Part shown: positions 11,962 through 20,433 of the stretch, one piece after another
Numbering within the stretch: the stretch's first letter is position 1
Layout: each line of letters opens with the position of its first letter
DNA from: a virus
Reading direction: 5' to 3' (one strand)
Virus record (IMG/VR): IMGVR_UViG_3300005939_000051
Location: 1 to 24,794 of that record
DNA: 24,794 nt
Program-made: the position numbers and the translations under genes
The notes under the pieces: generated by a model
Seen by the model: only the letters and a program-made list of their open reading frames with translations
Told to the model about the DNA's origin: nothing
The model's database searches: none

Positions 11962-12918
11962 ATGGCGTTTCAATCAGAACCGATTACCACCACCGATGTT
12001 CTAAACTATGTTGGTGAGGCTTTTTTTTATGGTCAGAAGTTTGGCAAAGCACCGTTGTTAGGACTTCGTGGCCTTTTAACTGGTTTTAAAGTAGCTACAG
12101 GGACTCAGTTTGTTATGGGTAATTTGATTACCGGTGATGATCCAAGTCAAGCAACGCAAACTGAGGATGCTTCGATTGCTACAATGACAGACACAAATGT
12201 AGGCTCTGCTGACCAAAAAACAAATTACCTCCAGCAGTATCGTAAAACGTATACGATTTCGTATGCAGCCCAAGCGTTGGCTGGAGCAATTTCAGGAGTA
12301 GCTTTGCTTGGTGGTGCACAAACTATTATGCGAGCAATGCCTTTACAGCGAGAAGCTCAGCTGAAGCAGTTTATCAGTGACTTTGAATATTCTGCTTTGT
12401 ATGGAACGGCGCAAGCATGGACGAATGCAGCCACAGCGGGAGCGATGGGAGGTATTCTAACAGCTATCGAAGCTGGTAGTGAAACAGCGGCTTCCGGTGC
12501 CACTTTGAGCAAAACTCTAATCGAAACTGAGATTGCTCGAATGGCGGTGGCTGGAGCGGAATTTGCAGATACTATCATTATGGGAAATGTTCATCAGATT
12601 CAAGTGCTCAACTCCATTTATGGAAATGCTATCCAGTCCAGCTCAAGAGGTGGTTTGGATATTCAGACTGTGCAACTTCCTATTCTTGGTGAAAGCATGG
12701 TTGTTTACAATCCTCAAATGGACACAGACCATTTTGCTGTTATTGACATGGCTCATTTCTCTCCGGTGTTTGGTATTGTACCAGGCAAACCCCCAGTGTT
12801 TACTGAGCCGTTAGCGAAGATTGCAGCGGGAGATCAAGAGCAACTGTTTTCAATGATTTCCGTGGATTATACAGATATTCTGTATCACGGAATGATTACT
12901 GGCTTGGCTACTTCGTAA
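11962..12918 (+). CDS. major capsid protein (SU10-like, HK97 fold expected)
   Basis: A 318-residue protein with site CAGGAGAAAAAG. The middle shows QQYRKTYTISYAAQALAG, then PLQREAQLKQFISDFEYSALYGT. This matches the E-loop to spine-helix pattern of SU10/DUF5309-type coat proteins, where N-Y-Q---T-T-SG is followed by a helix with E-K-DIE--L-G. The C-terminal half carries beta-rich segments (VQLPILGESMVVYNP). It would form the icosahedral shell. No N-terminal delta domain is present, consistent with a separate scaffold. Confidence 0.85.
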   Translation: MAFQSEPITTTDVLNYVGEAFFYGQKFGKAPLLGLRGLLTGFKVATGTQFVMGNLITGDDPSQATQTEDASIATMTDTNVGSADQKTNYLQQYRKTYTISYAAQALAGAISGVALLGGAQTIMRAMPLQREAQLKQFISDFEYSALYGTAQAWTNAATAGAMGGILTAIEAGSETAASGATLSKTLIETEIARMAVAGAEFADTIIMGNVHQIQVLNSIYGNAIQSSSRGGLDIQTVQLPILGESMVVYNPQMDTDHFAVIDMAHFSPVFGIVPGKPPVFTEPLAKIAAGDQEQLFSMISVDYTDILYHGMITGLATS

Positions 12919-12958
12919 CAATTGAAAAAAGACCCTCTGGAGAGGAAGGAATGGACAA

Positions 12959-13396
12959 ATGGAAAATGAAACTCAGTACAAATGTATCAAACCGATAGGA
13001 CAAGAGTCCCTAAGAGATCTGCAATGGATTGCTGAGGCTGTTCAGGAATTTGCAAAAATTATGAACGAAGCCTTAAAGAAATTTGTTGTGGCTGGAATCT
13101 CAGAAGAGGACATTGATTTTATTTTAGATGCCCTCAGAGAAAAAGAGCTATGGGGGCCTAAGAATGATGCTACGTTGAATCGTATGGCAGCAGGTATTGG
13201 ACGTGGAGCGGCTTTAGGCGTGCTTATCCAAGGCAATGCCAAGACTTCAGCCATTATTCAAGAAACCTTAGCTGAAAAAACTAAAATGAAGTTTGATAGT
13301 AAACAAGAAGATCGAAAAAATAAGAAGGCTCTAAGAGCTGAACGAATTCATCGAAACGAAAACAGAGTTAGCGAAAAGAAAAAGCATAAAGAATAA
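12959..13396 (+). CDS. hypothetical protein in head module
   Basis: A 145-residue protein with AGGAAGGA eight bases before the start. Residues 15-55 are helical (LQWIAEAVQEFAKIM). The middle is Gly/Ala-rich (GIGRGAALGVLIQGNAK). The last 40 residues are strongly basic (KKALRAERIHRNE). A basic tail next to capsid genes could contact DNA, but no family is recognised. It lies between the capsid and a probable decoration protein, so a virion role is likely. Confidence 0.6.
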   Translation: MENETQYKCIKPIGQESLRDLQWIAEAVQEFAKIMNEALKKFVVAGISEEDIDFILDALREKELWGPKNDATLNRMAAGIGRGAALGVLIQGNAKTSAIIQETLAEKTKMKFDSKQEDRKNKKALRAERIHRNENRVSEKKKHKE

Positions 13397-13446
13397 CTTG
13401 TGGAACAAATGAATCTTTCATAGATCTACACAAAGGAGAATTAGAC

Positions 13447-14073
13447 ATGGCACACGCACCAGTTAATCACGGACAAATTTTTAATCCCCAATTGGCAGCA
13501 ATCATGAGGGCGGAAAGTCTTCATACTGTAGACTTCGATGTTCCCACAGCAGATGATGATTATTTTTTGGCAGCGTCTCAGGTTACTACAGGCACGGATC
13601 AAACGACAGAGGTTTCTTCTTTTACGAAAGATTCACCTGCCAATTATCCAGTTTGTCCAACTGTCACTGTTGTTGAAGACAGCGGAAGTGATATCACAGC
13701 GGTTGAAGTTTCGTTAAGTGGAATTGACCAGTTTGGTGATTTCATAACAGAAACAGGATCGGCAACTTATACAAGTGGAACAGGTTGGGTTTATGCTTGC
13801 AATAATGCCTTCCTGAAACTGGAACTGCTTTCTGTAGTTACCACTGGTGACACTGCAACAAACGACATAGTCCAAATCGGTTTTGCAAAGAAGTATGGAC
13901 TTGGGCGAAGAATTGCAAAGACAGCCGAAGTTTATGCACATGAGTTTGATGGAAGCAATGATGCTGGAACCATAAATGCTGCTTATAGCACTTATGACAT
14001 AGCAGGAACACCAAACAGCGATAAAACATTCGGGCTTTTAATGCTTCCGACATTTTATACAGGTAGAGCTTAA
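13447..14073 (+). CDS. probable head decoration or structural protein
   Basis: A 208-residue Thr/Ser/Asp/Gly-rich protein predicted as all-beta. An N-terminal arm is followed by a sandwich with VTVVEDSGSDITAVEVSLSG, DQFGDFITET and a closing QIGFAKKYGLG. This SG-DI-V-V-GxDQFG-ITE style of strand is common in phage decoration and structural proteins encoded right after the capsid. There is no signal peptide. The function is inferred from composition and position; a head fibre is an alternative. Confidence 0.6.
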   Translation: MAHAPVNHGQIFNPQLAAIMRAESLHTVDFDVPTADDDYFLAASQVTTGTDQTTEVSSFTKDSPANYPVCPTVTVVEDSGSDITAVEVSLSGIDQFGDFITETGSATYTSGTGWVYACNNAFLKLELLSVVTTGDTATNDIVQIGFAKKYGLGRRIAKTAEVYAHEFDGSNDAGTINAAYSTYDIAGTPNSDKTFGLLMLPTFYTGRA

Positions 14074-14093
14074 ATTTATAGGAGGGATTAAAA

Positions 14094-16709
14094 ATGTCTG
14101 TAGATTTAAATACTCAGGATAATTTTCCTGAGAATATACCTGGTGCTTTGGAAACAAGCGATCCTCTCCAGAGGGCGAGGGGCCGTTACCTTCGATGTTT
14201 CATTGTTGGTGGCGGTTCCTCACTTTCTGGATTTGATTTTTCATCCTTGGATGATGAGTTTGTCATTTCTGTAAACGGGGCTTTTGAATTTTGTAAGGCC
14301 AATGCTGCAATTGGAATTGATAAGCGGTATTGGTCACGTTTATATCAAGGGGGATATGGGGATAAAGCCCTTCGGAAAGCACAAAATTCTAAGCTTAAAA
14401 AATATTGGGTTGAAACTCCGGCTGGACAAGATATAAAGGAAATTCCAAATGAAGTAATCAGAATCTCATCTGCAAGTAAGCAGAAAATGGTATTTACACA
14501 AAACTTAAATGATGGTTTGATTTCAGGAGGAAATTCAGGCTTCGCTGCTTTGAATCTTGCAGTAGCATTTGGATTCAGACTGATTTATTTGCTTGGTTTT
14601 GATATGAAAGGGGATGGAAAAGGGAATCAAGCGTGGTTTCATAAAGGTCACCCAAACGTTCAGAAAGAAGATGTATACCTAAATTTCATAAAGCCATTTG
14701 AAGCAGTTGCACCTGAATTGAAAAAGCGTGGAATTCATGTAATCAATGTGAATGAAGAAAGCAAATTGACTTGCTTTCCATTTGAAGAATTTCCTTCCCG
14801 AAGCCGGGTTTCAGTTCCGGGTTTTCGTGGATTTGGGGATCACTTTTACATGAGAACATTGGTAGAATCTTTGGCTCGTAAGCATTTGAAAGTTTCTGTT
14901 CAATGTACCATGCCGGAAGCCTTTTGGGATTATCCTAATGTAGAATTCACAAATCCCCCTACAGAATTAAGAACTCAAAAGAAGCACATATTAAGTCTTG
15001 ACAATAATTTATGGGGTAGGTTTGATGGCCTTCCAAAGGTAGCAGAAACCCCCGTTTCTTATGATTGGAAAAACCAACTTGCTCAAAAATCAAATGAAAA
15101 ATCAGTTGCTTATTCCTTTGCAAAATTAAATGGGGTTAATGATTTTGATTTTGGTTTTCCAGTCCCAAAAGTTTGGGGGGATAGAGGCAAAGAAATCTTA
15201 AAGAAGGTAGACAATCCCCAAGGAAAACCTGTTTGTATTGTACATCAATCAACAATTAGAAAAGAGTGGGATTGTCCTTCACGTAGTCCAAAGCCTGAAT
15301 ACTTTCAACACATTGTTTCCAAGTATAAAAAGCAGATTTGTTTTGTTTCTGTTTTGGATGTGGATGGAGTAAATGAAATTTATGATGGGGAACAATTAGA
15401 AGGGATTTCTACTCGATTTGAACATGGGGAATTAAGTATTCCAGAGATTATAGGTTTGTGTGCGGAGAGTGGTTTGATCTTATCATATCCTTCCTTTTTC
15501 ATGTTGCTTGGCGTAGCTCTTCGCACACCTACTTTTGTACTTTGGGGAGGTCATATTTCCCCTGAGATTCATTTAGATCCAATTATGGGATTAGAAAAAA
15601 CTGATTTTGTTTCGCCTATCCCGGCTTGTAATTGTGGTCAAGCTGCTCATGATTGTCTTAAAGAAATCCCAATAAATAAAATTGATGAAGGGTTTCAAAA
15701 TTTCCTATTAAAAAATAAGTTGGTGGATGTTCAAGAAGCAAAAGAAGTCTTAAAAAAGGTTTCAAAAGAAATAGAAAAGAAAGAGGAAAAAAAATCCTAC
15801 TTTAAAGAAATTCAGGAAACAACAAGAGTCGCTATTCCAGCAGGGATAGGGGATATGCACTGGATTCTTTTAAAATTGGAGGATTTTAAAAGGAAGAGAG
15901 GAATTAAACACCTTACTATTTCTGCTCATGAAGATTCCGGGCATAAAAATAGTCATGAATTTTTAAAGATGCTTCATTATGTTGATGCTGTGGAAGATCC
16001 AGGGCCGGATTTACCTTGGCCCTGGATAGGAGGAAAAAACAATCCTGATTTTCCATTAAGAGAAGATGTAAATGGATTAGATTTTTTGATGCAATTTAAT
16101 TCTTCTTTAGAAAAAGGAGTTTCTATACAGGATATTCTTCCAGAATATGAAATAGATTGGGAATATCAAATTCCAATTTTTCCAGAATCTATTAAATCAG
16201 CAAAAAATTTATGTCTTGATTGTGGAAAAAAGGTAATTCTTTTTTATGCTAGTTCTGTAGGTGGAAATAACAATTGGGCAAAGGGATTTTGGAGACCAGA
16301 AGATTGGAATGAATTAGCCAAATTTTTAATTTCAAGATATAGAACTCTTCCTATTTTATTAGGTTCTAATTGGGACTTAAATTATTGTGAGCTTCTTAAT
16401 CTTTCTTTAATGAGGTCTTTAGTTGGGAAAACTAATGTTTCAGAACTATTTGCATTAACTCAAATGGCGGATGCTGTAGTTTCTTTTCCTTCAGGTGTTT
16501 CAATTATGTCTACTCATTTTAAAACACCTTCAATTATGTTTTGGCCACAAAATCAATGGAGTGAGAAATTTTCAACTGCATGGGTAGATCCAAAAATGCT
16601 TTCCGAAAAGAAATATATACCCATTCACTATGCTGAAAATGATTTTTGTAATGTTGATTTTGTAGCTAATCAATTAGTTAAATTCTTAGAAATAGAAGAT
16701 GATAATTGA
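14094..16709 (+). CDS. multidomain glycosyltransferase-like protein (DUF115 + two GT9-like)
   Basis: An 871-residue protein inside the virion operon. Residues ~32-230 look like a DUF115/GT29-like domain: FIVGGGSSL, DDEFVISVNGAF, then ISGGNSGFAALNLA, IYLLGFDMKG and WFHKGHPN. A GT-B/GT9 (heptosyltransferase-like) domain spans ~239-540, starting VPGFRGFGDHFYM, with PEIIGLC and a SYPSF-MLLGVALRTPTFVLWG acceptor/donor pattern and cysteines in PACNCGQ. A second GT9-like domain runs from ~577 (AIPAGIGDMHW), with GNNNWAKGFWRPEDW and LFALTQMADAVVSFPSGVS near the end. It may glycosylate virion protein, host surface polymer or nucleotide sugar; the acceptor is unknown. Its stop overlaps the methyltransferase start. 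Confidence 0.72.
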   Translation: MSVDLNTQDNFPENIPGALETSDPLQRARGRYLRCFIVGGGSSLSGFDFSSLDDEFVISVNGAFEFCKANAAIGIDKRYWSRLYQGGYGDKALRKAQNSKLKKYWVETPAGQDIKEIPNEVIRISSASKQKMVFTQNLNDGLISGGNSGFAALNLAVAFGFRLIYLLGFDMKGDGKGNQAWFHKGHPNVQKEDVYLNFIKPFEAVAPELKKRGIHVINVNEESKLTCFPFEEFPSRSRVSVPGFRGFGDHFYMRTLVESLARKHLKVSVQCTMPEAFWDYPNVEFTNPPTELRTQKKHILSLDNNLWGRFDGLPKVAETPVSYDWKNQLAQKSNEKSVAYSFAKLNGVNDFDFGFPVPKVWGDRGKEILKKVDNPQGKPVCIVHQSTIRKEWDCPSRSPKPEYFQHIVSKYKKQICFVSVLDVDGVNEIYDGEQLEGISTRFEHGELSIPEIIGLCAESGLILSYPSFFMLLGVALRTPTFVLWGGHISPEIHLDPIMGLEKTDFVSPIPACNCGQAAHDCLKEIPINKIDEGFQNFLLKNKLVDVQEAKEVLKKVSKEIEKKEEKKSYFKEIQETTRVAIPAGIGDMHWILLKLEDFKRKRGIKHLTISAHEDSGHKNSHEFLKMLHYVDAVEDPGPDLPWPWIGGKNNPDFPLREDVNGLDFLMQFNSSLEKGVSIQDILPEYEIDWEYQIPIFPESIKSAKNLCLDCGKKVILFYASSVGGNNNWAKGFWRPEDWNELAKFLISRYRTLPILLGSNWDLNYCELLNLSLMRSLVGKTNVSELFALTQMADAVVSFPSGVSIMSTHFKTPSIMFWPQNQWSEKFSTAWVDPKMLSEKKYIPIHYAENDFCNVDFVANQLVKFLEIEDDN

Positions 16710-17338
16710 TTACGCTAGAAGAAAAAAGAGAAATGCTGCATTGGAATCCTACGTATGGTTTGGGTTACATAAACCTTCATTTTTCTGAACAAAAAGTGGA
16801 TTATTTTGATGAATATATTGAGATGGAGAGGGAATCTGCAATTACTAAAGCCTTGAATAAATTCAGGGTGGTTTTGGTAAGAACACTTACACAGGAACAG
16901 GTATTAGATATTGGTATTGGATGTGGAACCTTTATCAGTTCATGCGGAAATGCTAAGGGATTTGATGTAGATAAAAAATCAATCGAATGGCTGGAAGTAC
17001 GATCCTTATGGTTGGATCCATTCTTAGGTAATTTGAATGAGACAGAAGCTCTAACTTTCTGGGACTCGTTTGAGCACATTACAGATCCTTGGGAAATCAT
17101 ACGCAAATTTCATGGCAAATATGTATTCATTTCCATTCCGATTTTTGAGGACAAAGAGGATGCAGTTTCTTCCATTCATTTCAAGCCATTAGAGCATAGG
17201 TGGTACTTCACGGAATGGGGATTGATAAAGCAATTTAAACTTCGTGGATTTAAGTTACTAAAGAAAAGTAATTATGAATCTGAGATAGGAAGACAAGGAA
17301 TTGAAATCTTTGTCTTTAAACAGGAACTAAACAAATGA
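16706..17338 (+). CDS. class I SAM-dependent methyltransferase
   Basis: A 210-residue protein starting at a TTG that overlaps the previous stop (TTGA). An ATG at 16733 is an alternative. The SAM-binding loop is VLDIGIGCGTF at residues 66-76, with the acidic residue of the next strand in GFDVDKKS. The WDSFEH motif at 119-124 followed by I-DPW resembles UbiE/Methyltransf_11-type enzymes that act on small molecules or glycans. No DPPY or PC motif is seen, so it is not a DNA methyltransferase. Coupling to the glycosyltransferase-like gene suggests both modify the same product. The stop overlaps the connector start as ATGA. Confidence 0.75.
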   Translation: MITLEEKREMLHWNPTYGLGYINLHFSEQKVDYFDEYIEMERESAITKALNKFRVVLVRTLTQEQVLDIGIGCGTFISSCGNAKGFDVDKKSIEWLEVRSLWLDPFLGNLNETEALTFWDSFEHITDPWEIIRKFHGKYVFISIPIFEDKEDAVSSIHFKPLEHRWYFTEWGLIKQFKLRGFKLLKKSNYESEIGRQGIEIFVFKQELNK

Positions 17339-18018
17339 GCGATGCTTCAATTCTAGCAGTAGTTCAAAAAAATCCTGAAATAGGTACTTCAGATGAAGCT
17401 TATATCCAAGCGCTGATTACTCAGGCAAAAATTTATATCAAAGAATATTGTAAACTGGTTCGATATCCTGAATTGGAAAAGGGATATGCTAAAAGTGGAG
17501 CTACTCCGGACACAGATTTAACCAGTCTTTCTACAAATTGGTTATATGTGAGCATTGATGGAACTGGTTTTATCCAAGTTGATCTGACTTTAGCAAATTG
17601 TACAGATGGAGCAGCTACAGCGGCTGAATTACAAACTCAGATTAGAGTGAAAACAGATCACCTTGAATTTCTTGATGTTGTAGTTGAATACGATTCTACA
17701 AGCGGGGCTGAATTTTACAAAATTACAAGCGATATTTATGGAACGGGTAGCAGTGTTTTAATTTCATTTTCCTCTTCCTATAAACACGTGGCCAAGGCGT
17801 TGAAATTAAGCACTCTTTATGGAGGGACAGAATTTCCAGGAGAGAATGAAGACACGTATTTGGATAGTGCTACGGTTCGTTTGGTTGAGATTCTTTACAA
17901 CCGAGCTGGAATCGAAGGAATGGATAGTGTTTCGTTTATTGGTGGAATGAGTCTTCTGACAAAAGATATGGATCCTATGCTTTTGTCGATGTTACAGACT
18001 AGACGGAAACTTATTTGA
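17335..18018 (+). CDS. head-tail connector (SPP1 gp15-like) with an inserted beta domain
   Basis: A 227-residue protein. The N-terminal helices (residues 1-48: ILAVVQKN, then AYIQALITQAKIYIKEYC) and the C-terminal helix (ATVRLVEILYNRAG, then MDPMLLSMLQTRR) are typical of connector adaptors of the SPP1 gp15/HK97 gp6 type. Between them, about residues 60-165 form an extra beta-rich domain: VSIDGTGFIQVDLTL, ATAAELQTQI, then FYKITSD and GTGSSVLISFSS. This resembles a domain often seen in tail sheath and structural proteins. The usual adaptor is much shorter, so this is an insertion. Confidence 0.7.
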   Translation: MSDASILAVVQKNPEIGTSDEAYIQALITQAKIYIKEYCKLVRYPELEKGYAKSGATPDTDLTSLSTNWLYVSIDGTGFIQVDLTLANCTDGAATAAELQTQIRVKTDHLEFLDVVVEYDSTSGAEFYKITSDIYGTGSSVLISFSSSYKHVAKALKLSTLYGGTEFPGENEDTYLDSATVRLVEILYNRAGIEGMDSVSFIGGMSLLTKDMDPMLLSMLQTRRKLI

Positions 18019-18019
18019 A

Positions 18020-18394
18020 ATGATTAGGGCTAGACATACATTTGAGCAACAGTTTATAGATACTGCTCAAATTGGAACTGAAACAGGAAGAGGTTTTGGT
18101 TCTAATCCCACTGCAAATTCTTGGGCTTATGATTCTGTAAATACGGTTGCTTGTAAAGTGGATGATTCAAAATCTAGAGAGGCAAAAGATGGAACTGAGG
18201 TTTCTCTTACAGATGCTTTAATTTATTTTCCCTCTGATTCTACGGTAACAGGAAAAAACAGGATCAAGATCACACATCGTTACAGAGAAGCCCTAGGAAC
18301 CGCCCAAATTTACGCTGTAATGGGAGATCCTAAAGATGCAAGGTGTGGATTAGTCCTACCTTGCAAGCTCGTTACAGGGGAATCTGTCCTATGA
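18020..18394 (+). CDS. head closure/stopper protein (SPP1 gp16-like)
   Basis: A 124-residue beta-rich protein just after the connector, starting one base after its stop. It shows VACKVDDSKSREAKDG, SLTDALIYFPSDS, then KNRIKITHRYRE, the small barrel pattern of stopper proteins that close the head below the connector. The last residues overlap the next gene (ATGA). The call rests mainly on order in the operon and composition. Confidence 0.65.
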   Translation: MIRARHTFEQQFIDTAQIGTETGRGFGSNPTANSWAYDSVNTVACKVDDSKSREAKDGTEVSLTDALIYFPSDSTVTGKNRIKITHRYREALGTAQIYAVMGDPKDARCGLVLPCKLVTGESVL

Positions 18395-18726
18395 TGAAAA
18401 TGAAAGTAAAAACACCGGAACAAATAGTGGATGAGGTTTTGTCTCATGTAGATAAAGCGATGTTTGATGCTTTTCCTGGAACTATGGTGGAAGTAGCAAA
18501 AGAAAAAAGTCCATTTTTGACAGGGAATAATATGAATTCCATTTGGTTTAAGAAAATGAAGAACTTAGCCAAAGGAATTATTGGATATATGATAGGAACG
18601 GAAAGCGGATATGGAGCTTGGTTGGAGTTAGGCAGTTCAAATAGGGCTCCACGTCCATACTTCGCTCCAGGGTATCAAGTTGGGCATAACGATTTTATGG
18701 CTTTGTTAAAAAGTTGGAAGAGATAG
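18391..18726 (+). CDS. tail completion protein (HK97 gp10-like)
   Basis: A 111-residue protein from the ATG at 18391, which overlaps the previous stop. An in-frame ATG at 18343 would lie inside the previous gene. It shows VAKEKSPFLTGNNMNSI, then YGAWLELGSSNRAPRPYF, ending FMALLKSW. G-x-P--P-F-PG at the end is the usual signature of HK97 gp10 / SPP1 gp16.1-type proteins that join tail to head. Confidence 0.82.
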   Translation: MMKMKVKTPEQIVDEVLSHVDKAMFDAFPGTMVEVAKEKSPFLTGNNMNSIWFKKMKNLAKGIIGYMIGTESGYGAWLELGSSNRAPRPYFAPGYQVGHNDFMALLKSWKR

Positions 18727-19119
18727 ATGAAAGATTCTGTCAGAATTTTAGCTGAGTGGGCCGAAGTAACAGGAACCACCCTAAATACTTTGATTGGTTC
18801 CAATGTTATGCGAGACCGACTTATTTCTTCTTTCAAAAATACAGTAAAAGCAATTTTGATTTTTAGGGGTGCTACTGGAACTGAGTATAAACCGGATATT
18901 GAAAATGGACGTTTTTATGTCAGTTGTTTTGGTGGTTCGGATGATATGAGAGATGCGGAAGAGGTGTACAGAGCCGTTGTAGAACGGTTCCATGATAAAA
19001 GTGGAGACACAACTACAGGAGGAATCGTGGTATGTGAATTAGAGACGGCTTCCCCAATGTGGGATCCTGAAGAAGGTTGGCCAAGTATGGTTTGTATATT
19101 TAGAGTTTTGACAAAATAG
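18727..19119 (+). CDS. tail terminator protein (SPP1 gp17-like)
   Basis: A 130-residue protein that starts directly after the previous stop. It shows KAILIFRGATGTEYKPDIENGRF followed by YVSCFGGSDDMRDAEEVYRA and a WPSMVCIFRVL strand. This is the pattern of terminator proteins that cap tail tube growth and attach to the head. The Arg-Gly and -F---CFG positions are family-typical. Confidence 0.8.
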   Translation: MKDSVRILAEWAEVTGTTLNTLIGSNVMRDRLISSFKNTVKAILIFRGATGTEYKPDIENGRFYVSCFGGSDDMRDAEEVYRAVVERFHDKSGDTTTGGIVVCELETASPMWDPEEGWPSMVCIFRVLTK

Positions 19120-19136
19120 AAAAGGAGAATTTAGTT

Positions 19137-19700
19137 ATGGTATGGCAAACAGAAATTGAGACAGGGCGAGTAGTTGGAATCGCCTTTGCAGATGAAGAGA
19201 CAGTGGCTCCGGTTACTTTACCTAATACAGGTAGTTCCCTTGACTGGACAGCAATTGCCAGTGGAGAGAATTGTTTTGGATGGACAATAAATCCTTTCGA
19301 GTTGACAGCGGATGACTTGGAATTTGAAGACAATGAAGGAAATCCGATCATTGTCAAACCCCCGAAAGCTCAAAAGAAACGCGCCATTATCCGGGATGAA
19401 GTGGATTCACCGGATAAGGTAACTTTCACTTCGTTTGAAATCGGAGCAAAAGTTTTGGCGTGGGCTACGAATGTCACTATTGCTGGGGCAGTTGCTACGA
19501 AGTCCCCAACTTTCACACGTAAGGCTCTTATTGTAGAGATCGCTGGCTTAGGACTTCACTGGTTTCCAAGCGTTGAAATCAGGGTTGCAACTTCCAAGGC
19601 TGGTCTTAAAACTATAGGAACTCAAGTTGTAATTGCAGATGTTTTCGGAACGGATACGTATCCGACCGGACATACCTGGAATCAGTATGAAGATGTGTAA
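19137..19700 (+). CDS. major tail tube protein
   Basis: A 187-residue beta-rich protein with AAAGGAG upstream. It reads as a typical tube barrel: FGWTINPFELTADDLEFEDNEGN, then KRAIIRDEVDSPDKVTFTSFEIG, WATNVTIAG and HWFPSVEIRVATS. Polymerised hexameric rings would form the long non-contractile tail tube. It lies between terminator and chaperone, the expected place. No Ig-like extension is present. Confidence 0.8.
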   Translation: MVWQTEIETGRVVGIAFADEETVAPVTLPNTGSSLDWTAIASGENCFGWTINPFELTADDLEFEDNEGNPIIVKPPKAQKKRAIIRDEVDSPDKVTFTSFEIGAKVLAWATNVTIAGAVATKSPTFTRKALIVEIAGLGLHWFPSVEIRVATSKAGLKTIGTQVVIADVFGTDTYPTGHTWNQYEDV

Positions 19701-19730
19701 AAATCCCAATGGAGAGGACAATTTTTAATT

Positions 19731-20228
19731 ATGAATGACGAAACATTTCCAGAAACAGTAGCACAAGGCCCTTTATTTACGGAGTTTAAATTGGGCTCTG
19801 TTCATTTTAAATTTACAGAGCCAGAAGGACAACGTGAAGGGAGAAGGGCCTTGTCTGTAATGGCAAGTGCGGCGGAAAAGTATACGAAGTGGATAAAATG
19901 GGAGAATGGTGAAGGTGAAATGACCGATCCTCCCATGTCTGAAAGTTTGGGCATGATAGATGATTTCCTTGATGCTCTTTTTGTAGTTTTGAAAGTGAAT
20001 AAAAAAATGCAAAAGGTAATCGAGGATTCCGCTAAAGGGCCAAACATCACGGCTGTATTCACGGAGGTTACTCAAATGCTTCGCCGCCCTTTATTTGGTT
20101 CGAGTCCAACTACGGAAGTGGAGCCGGAAGAGGTCACGGAAACTCCAGTAGAGGAGCCGGAAACTCAGGAGCCGGTGGCGGAAATTCTGGAAGAAACCTT
20201 GGAATCAGAACCAGAGCCGATTACTTAG
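19731..20228 (+). CDS. tail assembly chaperone, short form (lambda gpG analogue)
   Basis: A 165-residue protein between tube and tape measure genes. The N-terminal ~120 residues form a compact domain (GSVHFKFTEPEGQR, then MIDDFLDALFVVLKV). The C-terminal ~40 residues are Glu/Pro-rich (TEVEPEEVTETPVEEPETQE). The -1 frame stays open from 20036 past the stop to 20422, as in lambda G/GT genes, so a minor fraction of ribosomes probably shifts into it. Chaperones of this type coat the tape measure protein and recruit tube subunits. Confidence 0.82.
   Translation: MNDETFPETVAQGPLFTEFKLGSVHFKFTEPEGQREGRRALSVMASAAEKYTKWIKWENGEGEMTDPPMSESLGMIDDFLDALFVVLKVNKKMQKVIEDSAKGPNITAVFTEVTQMLRRPLFGSSPTTEVEPEEVTETPVEEPETQEPVAEILEETLESEPEPIT
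20087..20093 (+). promoter_or_regulatory. candidate -1 ribosomal frameshift site CCCTTTA
   Basis: The heptamer C-CCT-TTA fits X-XXY-YYZ, and its zero-frame codons (CCT at 20088, TTA at 20091) are in the phase required for a -1 slip. It is the only canonical heptamer I see in the open overlap 20036-20228. No strong downstream hairpin is obvious. Confidence 0.6.
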
Positions 20229-20422
20229 CTTACTGGAAAGGAATGGACAGTGTCATGCAGAGGTGGCATGTTCCATTTCATGTAATCGAGAACGAATGGA
20301 CTGTGAGCCAATGGGTTTGTTTAATGGCGGCTACGATAGAAAACGAGAATGAAAAGCAGAGAGAATCAAGTGGAAAAAAGACTATGGGACTTGAAGCTTT
20401 TACTTCCCGTTATATGAAATAA
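20093..20422 (+). CDS. tail assembly chaperone, frameshifted T-like extension
   Basis: The -1 frame reads ...GSGAGRGHGNSS, GAGGGNSGR, then ADYLAYWKGMDSVMQR, HVIENEWTVSQW and ends at a stop at 20420-20422. With a slip at 20087-20093 the long protein would have 230 residues (121 zero-frame codons plus 109). The Gly/Ser-rich linker shares its DNA with the Glu/Pro-rich tail of the short form. No independent start fits, so it must be made by frameshift. The T-like part with its W--MD core and C-terminal helix would bind the tape measure, whose gene starts 11 bases later. Confidence 0.78.
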   Translation: MWFESNYGSGAGRGHGNSSRGAGNSGAGGGNSGRNLGIRTRADYLAYWKGMDSVMQRWHVPFHVIENEWTVSQWVCLMAATIENENEKQRESSGKKTMGLEAFTSRYMK

Positions 20423-20433
20423 GTAGGTGAATT

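Noticed and set aside
12533-12814. 93-codon plus-strand ORF in another frame of the capsid gene
   Set aside because: The capsid frame is clear throughout, and this frame shows no coding pattern.
16706-17338. DNA methyltransferase
   Set aside because: The SAM loop is present but there is no DPPY/NPPY or PC motif. WDSFEH fits small-molecule or glycan methyltransferases instead.
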